A DNA stretch of 64,000 nt from Paracoccus sp. C2R09 (lineage in GTDB: Bacteria > Pseudomonadota > Alphaproteobacteria > Rhodobacterales > Rhodobacteraceae). Under the pieces are notes generated by a model. That model searched no databases, was not told where the DNA came from, and worked only from the letters and a program-made list of their open reading frames with translations. Positions 62,399 to 64,000 of the stretch are shown here, in pieces. Every line of letters starts with the position of its first letter. Positions within the stretch are counted from its first letter, which is position 1. The stretch spans positions 186,001 through 250,000 of the forward strand of contig NZ_JAHKQB010000023.1 of the NCBI RefSeq assembly GCF_018860625.1, in the 5' to 3' direction. The translations under genes and the position numbers were made by a program.

Positions 62399-63856
62399 TC
62401 AGGCGCGGAATTCGTTCTGCTGGCGGCTTGCCAGGCTGACGATCACGATGGCCGCGAAGGCCGCCACGAAGCCCGGGATGATCTCGTAGATGCCCGGTCC
62501 GCCCATGAAGGACCGGTTCAGCCCGAGGCTGATCCAGGCGATCACCACGGCGGCCCCCGTCACGAGGCCCGCCACCGCGCCCGAACCGGTCATCCGCGAC
62601 CAGGTCAGCGCAAGGATGATCAACGGACCGAAGGCCGCGCCGAAGCCCGCCCAGGCATTGGCGACCAGCCCCAGCACCTGGCTGTCGGGATCGCCCGCGA
62701 TCAGGGCCGCCACGATGCCCACCGCCGCAACCGCAAGGCGGCCGATATTCACCACCTCGCGCTCGGACGCGTCCTTGCGCAGGAACAGGCGATAGAAATC
62801 CTCGGCCAGGGACGAGGACGAGACGAGCAGCTGACTGGAGACGGTGGACATGACCGCCGCCAGCAGTGCGGCGAACAGGAAGCCCGTGACCAGCGGGTGG
62901 AACAGCAGGTCCGACAGGACGATGAAGATCGTCTCGGCGTCATCGACGACAAGGTCGTTGCGGACGGCATATGCCCGTCCGAGGATGCCGACACCCACCG
63001 CACCCAGCAGCGAGATGCCCATCCAGGCCATGCCGATATTGCGCGCGGCCGCGACCTCGCGAACGGTGCGGATCGCCATGAAGCGGACGATGATATGCGG
63101 TTGCCCGAAATATCCGAGGCCCCAGGTCACCGCCGACAGGAAGCCCACGAAGGTCAGTCCGTTCGTCAGCGACAGATAGTTCGGATCGAAGGTGGAAACG
63201 GTCTCGGCGGCCTGGGCGAAGCCGTCGCCCTTACCCAGCCAGAGGATCATCGCGGGCATGATGATCAGCGCGATCATCATGATGCAGCCCTGCACGAAGT
63301 CGGTCAGGCTGACGGCCAGGAAACCGCCGACCATCGTGTAGGCCATGACCACCAGCAGCGTGACCCAGACCCCGGTCAGGTATCCGCCGTCGAAGGCGCT
63401 GGCGAACAGCTTGCCGCCCGCGACCAGGCCCGATGCCGTGTAGACGGCGAAGAAGACCACGATGATGATCGCCGAGACGATCCGCAATGCCTTGGCCTTG
63501 GTCGGAAAGCGGTTTGCCAGGAAGGACGGGATCGTCAGCGCGTTGTCGTATCGTTCCGTCTGTTCGCGCAGCCGCGGAGCGACGACGATCCAGTTGATCA
63601 GCGCGCCCACGAACAGGCCGATGCCGATCCAGGCCTCGACCAGGCCCGTGGCATAGAGCGCCCCGGGCAGGCCCAGCAGCAGCCATCCGCTCATGTCGGA
63701 TGCACCTGCCGAAAGTGCCGCGACCGCGGGCGGCAGGTTTCGGCCGCCCAACAGGTATTCCTCGCTGCTGGATGTCGATTTGCGGTATGCATAGAAGCCG
63801 ATGGCAAGCATCAGCAGGAAATAGGCAGCAAGGCTGACCCAGACGCCAGTCTCCAT
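62399..63856 (-). CDS. putP: Sodium/proline symporter (PutP-type)
   Basis: A 485-aa sodium:solute symporter with about 13 membrane helices. The PutP-like segments include SSEEYLLGGRNLPPAVAALS, SAGASDMSGWLLLGLPGALY, SGLVAGGKLF, VTWGLGYFGQPHIIVRFMA and STVSSQLLVSSSSLAEDFYR, which hold sodium-site Ser/Thr. It imports proline or a related compatible solute with Na+. No putA is seen. Betaine- and proline-related genes elsewhere in the window fit an osmolyte-using lifestyle. Confidence 0.93.
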   Translation of the reverse strand: METGVWVSLAAYFLLMLAIGFYAYRKSTSSSEEYLLGGRNLPPAVAALSAGASDMSGWLLLGLPGALYATGLVEAWIGIGLFVGALINWIVVAPRLREQTERYDNALTIPSFLANRFPTKAKALRIVSAIIIVVFFAVYTASGLVAGGKLFASAFDGGYLTGVWVTLLVVMAYTMVGGFLAVSLTDFVQGCIMMIALIIMPAMILWLGKGDGFAQAAETVSTFDPNYLSLTNGLTFVGFLSAVTWGLGYFGQPHIIVRFMAIRTVREVAAARNIGMAWMGISLLGAVGVGILGRAYAVRNDLVVDDAETIFIVLSDLLFHPLVTGFLFAALLAAVMSTVSSQLLVSSSSLAEDFYRLFLRKDASEREVVNIGRLAVAAVGIVAALIAGDPDSQVLGLVANAWAGFGAAFGPLIILALTWSRMTGSGAVAGLVTGAAVVIAWISLGLNRSFMGGPGIYEIIPGFVAAFAAIVIVSLASRQQNEFRA

Positions 63857-63964
63857 GACGCACCCCCCTTATGTATTGCGTTTGGACCGCCATGCGGGGC
63901 GGCCCTTGATCTGCACCTTATGTAACAGCTTCGTGTTCGATGCAAAGGGAGGGGCGGGAAGGAA

Positions 63965-63989
63965 GGCGGGCCCGAGGATCGGACCCGCC
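63965..63989 (-). terminator. Hairpin at the right edge (probable minus-strand terminator)
   Basis: GGCGGGCCCGA pairs with TCGGACCCGCC around a GGA loop, with one mismatch. On the minus strand it is followed by TTCCTTCC, so it probably ends a gene lying beyond the window. Confidence 0.5.
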
Positions 63990-64000
63990 AGATGCGATCA

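Noticed and set aside
1..64000. CRISPR arrays or tandem repeats
   Set aside because: No regularly spaced repeats noticed while reading through the window.

Overview
The window is about 64 kb of GC-rich DNA (roughly two-thirds G+C) with dense, overlapping operons (ATGA and TGATG junctions), GTG starts and protein families typical of an alphaproteobacterium. A Paracoccus-like member of the Rhodobacterales is the best guess, based on gene content and protein style only. There is no rRNA, CRISPR array, insertion sequence or integrase. The one tRNA gene found is the rare selenocysteine tRNA.

Layout. 1-7 kb: end of a FAD-dependent amine oxidase-like gene, an ABC1/UbiB-type kinase, a small protein, malate synthase G, and a two-component Rieske glycine-betaine monooxygenase (gbcAB-like). 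7-22 kb: a complete lactose/galactoside module. An ABC importer, alpha- and beta-galactosidases, galactose mutarotase and every step of the De Ley-Doudoroff route (galactose dehydrogenase, lactonase, galactonate dehydratase, KDGal kinase, KDPGal aldolase) are arranged divergently around an IclR regulator. 22-24 kb: a disulfide oxidoreductase and a metallo-hydrolase-like protein. 24-33.3 kb: a self-contained selenoprotein operon, fdnG(UGA)-fdnH-fdnI-fdhE-selA-selB-selC. The formate dehydrogenase catalytic subunit carries an in-frame UGA at residue 200, and the genes that charge and insert Sec follow it on the same strand.

33.3-35 kb: an ECF sigma factor with an NrsF-type membrane anti-sigma factor, preceded by a GTAAC-N16-CGAA promoter and two candidate small ORFs. 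35-41 kb: a DsbA-like protein and a malonate module (FCD-type GntR regulator, malonyl-CoA decarboxylase, malonyl-CoA synthetase, MadLM transporter), plus a DUF302 protein. 41-52.4 kb: the most accessory-looking segment. It holds a WYL regulator, a 1088-aa RecB-like nuclease/exonuclease/SF1 helicase and a convergent ~1870-aa transglutaminase-like/DUF4011/SF1-helicase/Vsr-like nuclease/DUF3320 protein, whose stop codons overlap. An XRE regulator precedes the giant gene. The architecture and the two regulator types suggest a nucleic-acid-targeting defence locus.

52.4-64 kb: a DUF2061 membrane protein, a YHYH-domain periplasmic protein, and a three-gene operon of beta-hydroxyacid dehydrogenase, class II aldolase and gamma-butyrobetaine-hydroxylase-like dioxygenase whose substrate is unknown. 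Then come an ALDH / enolase-superfamily dehydratase / GMC oxidoreductase operon with a divergent LysR, and a PutP-type Na+/proline symporter.

Themes: catabolism of osmolytes, sugars, malonate and polyols; anaerobic or microaerobic formate oxidation through a selenoenzyme; and one probable antiphage locus. All functional calls come from reading motifs in translations; no database search was run.
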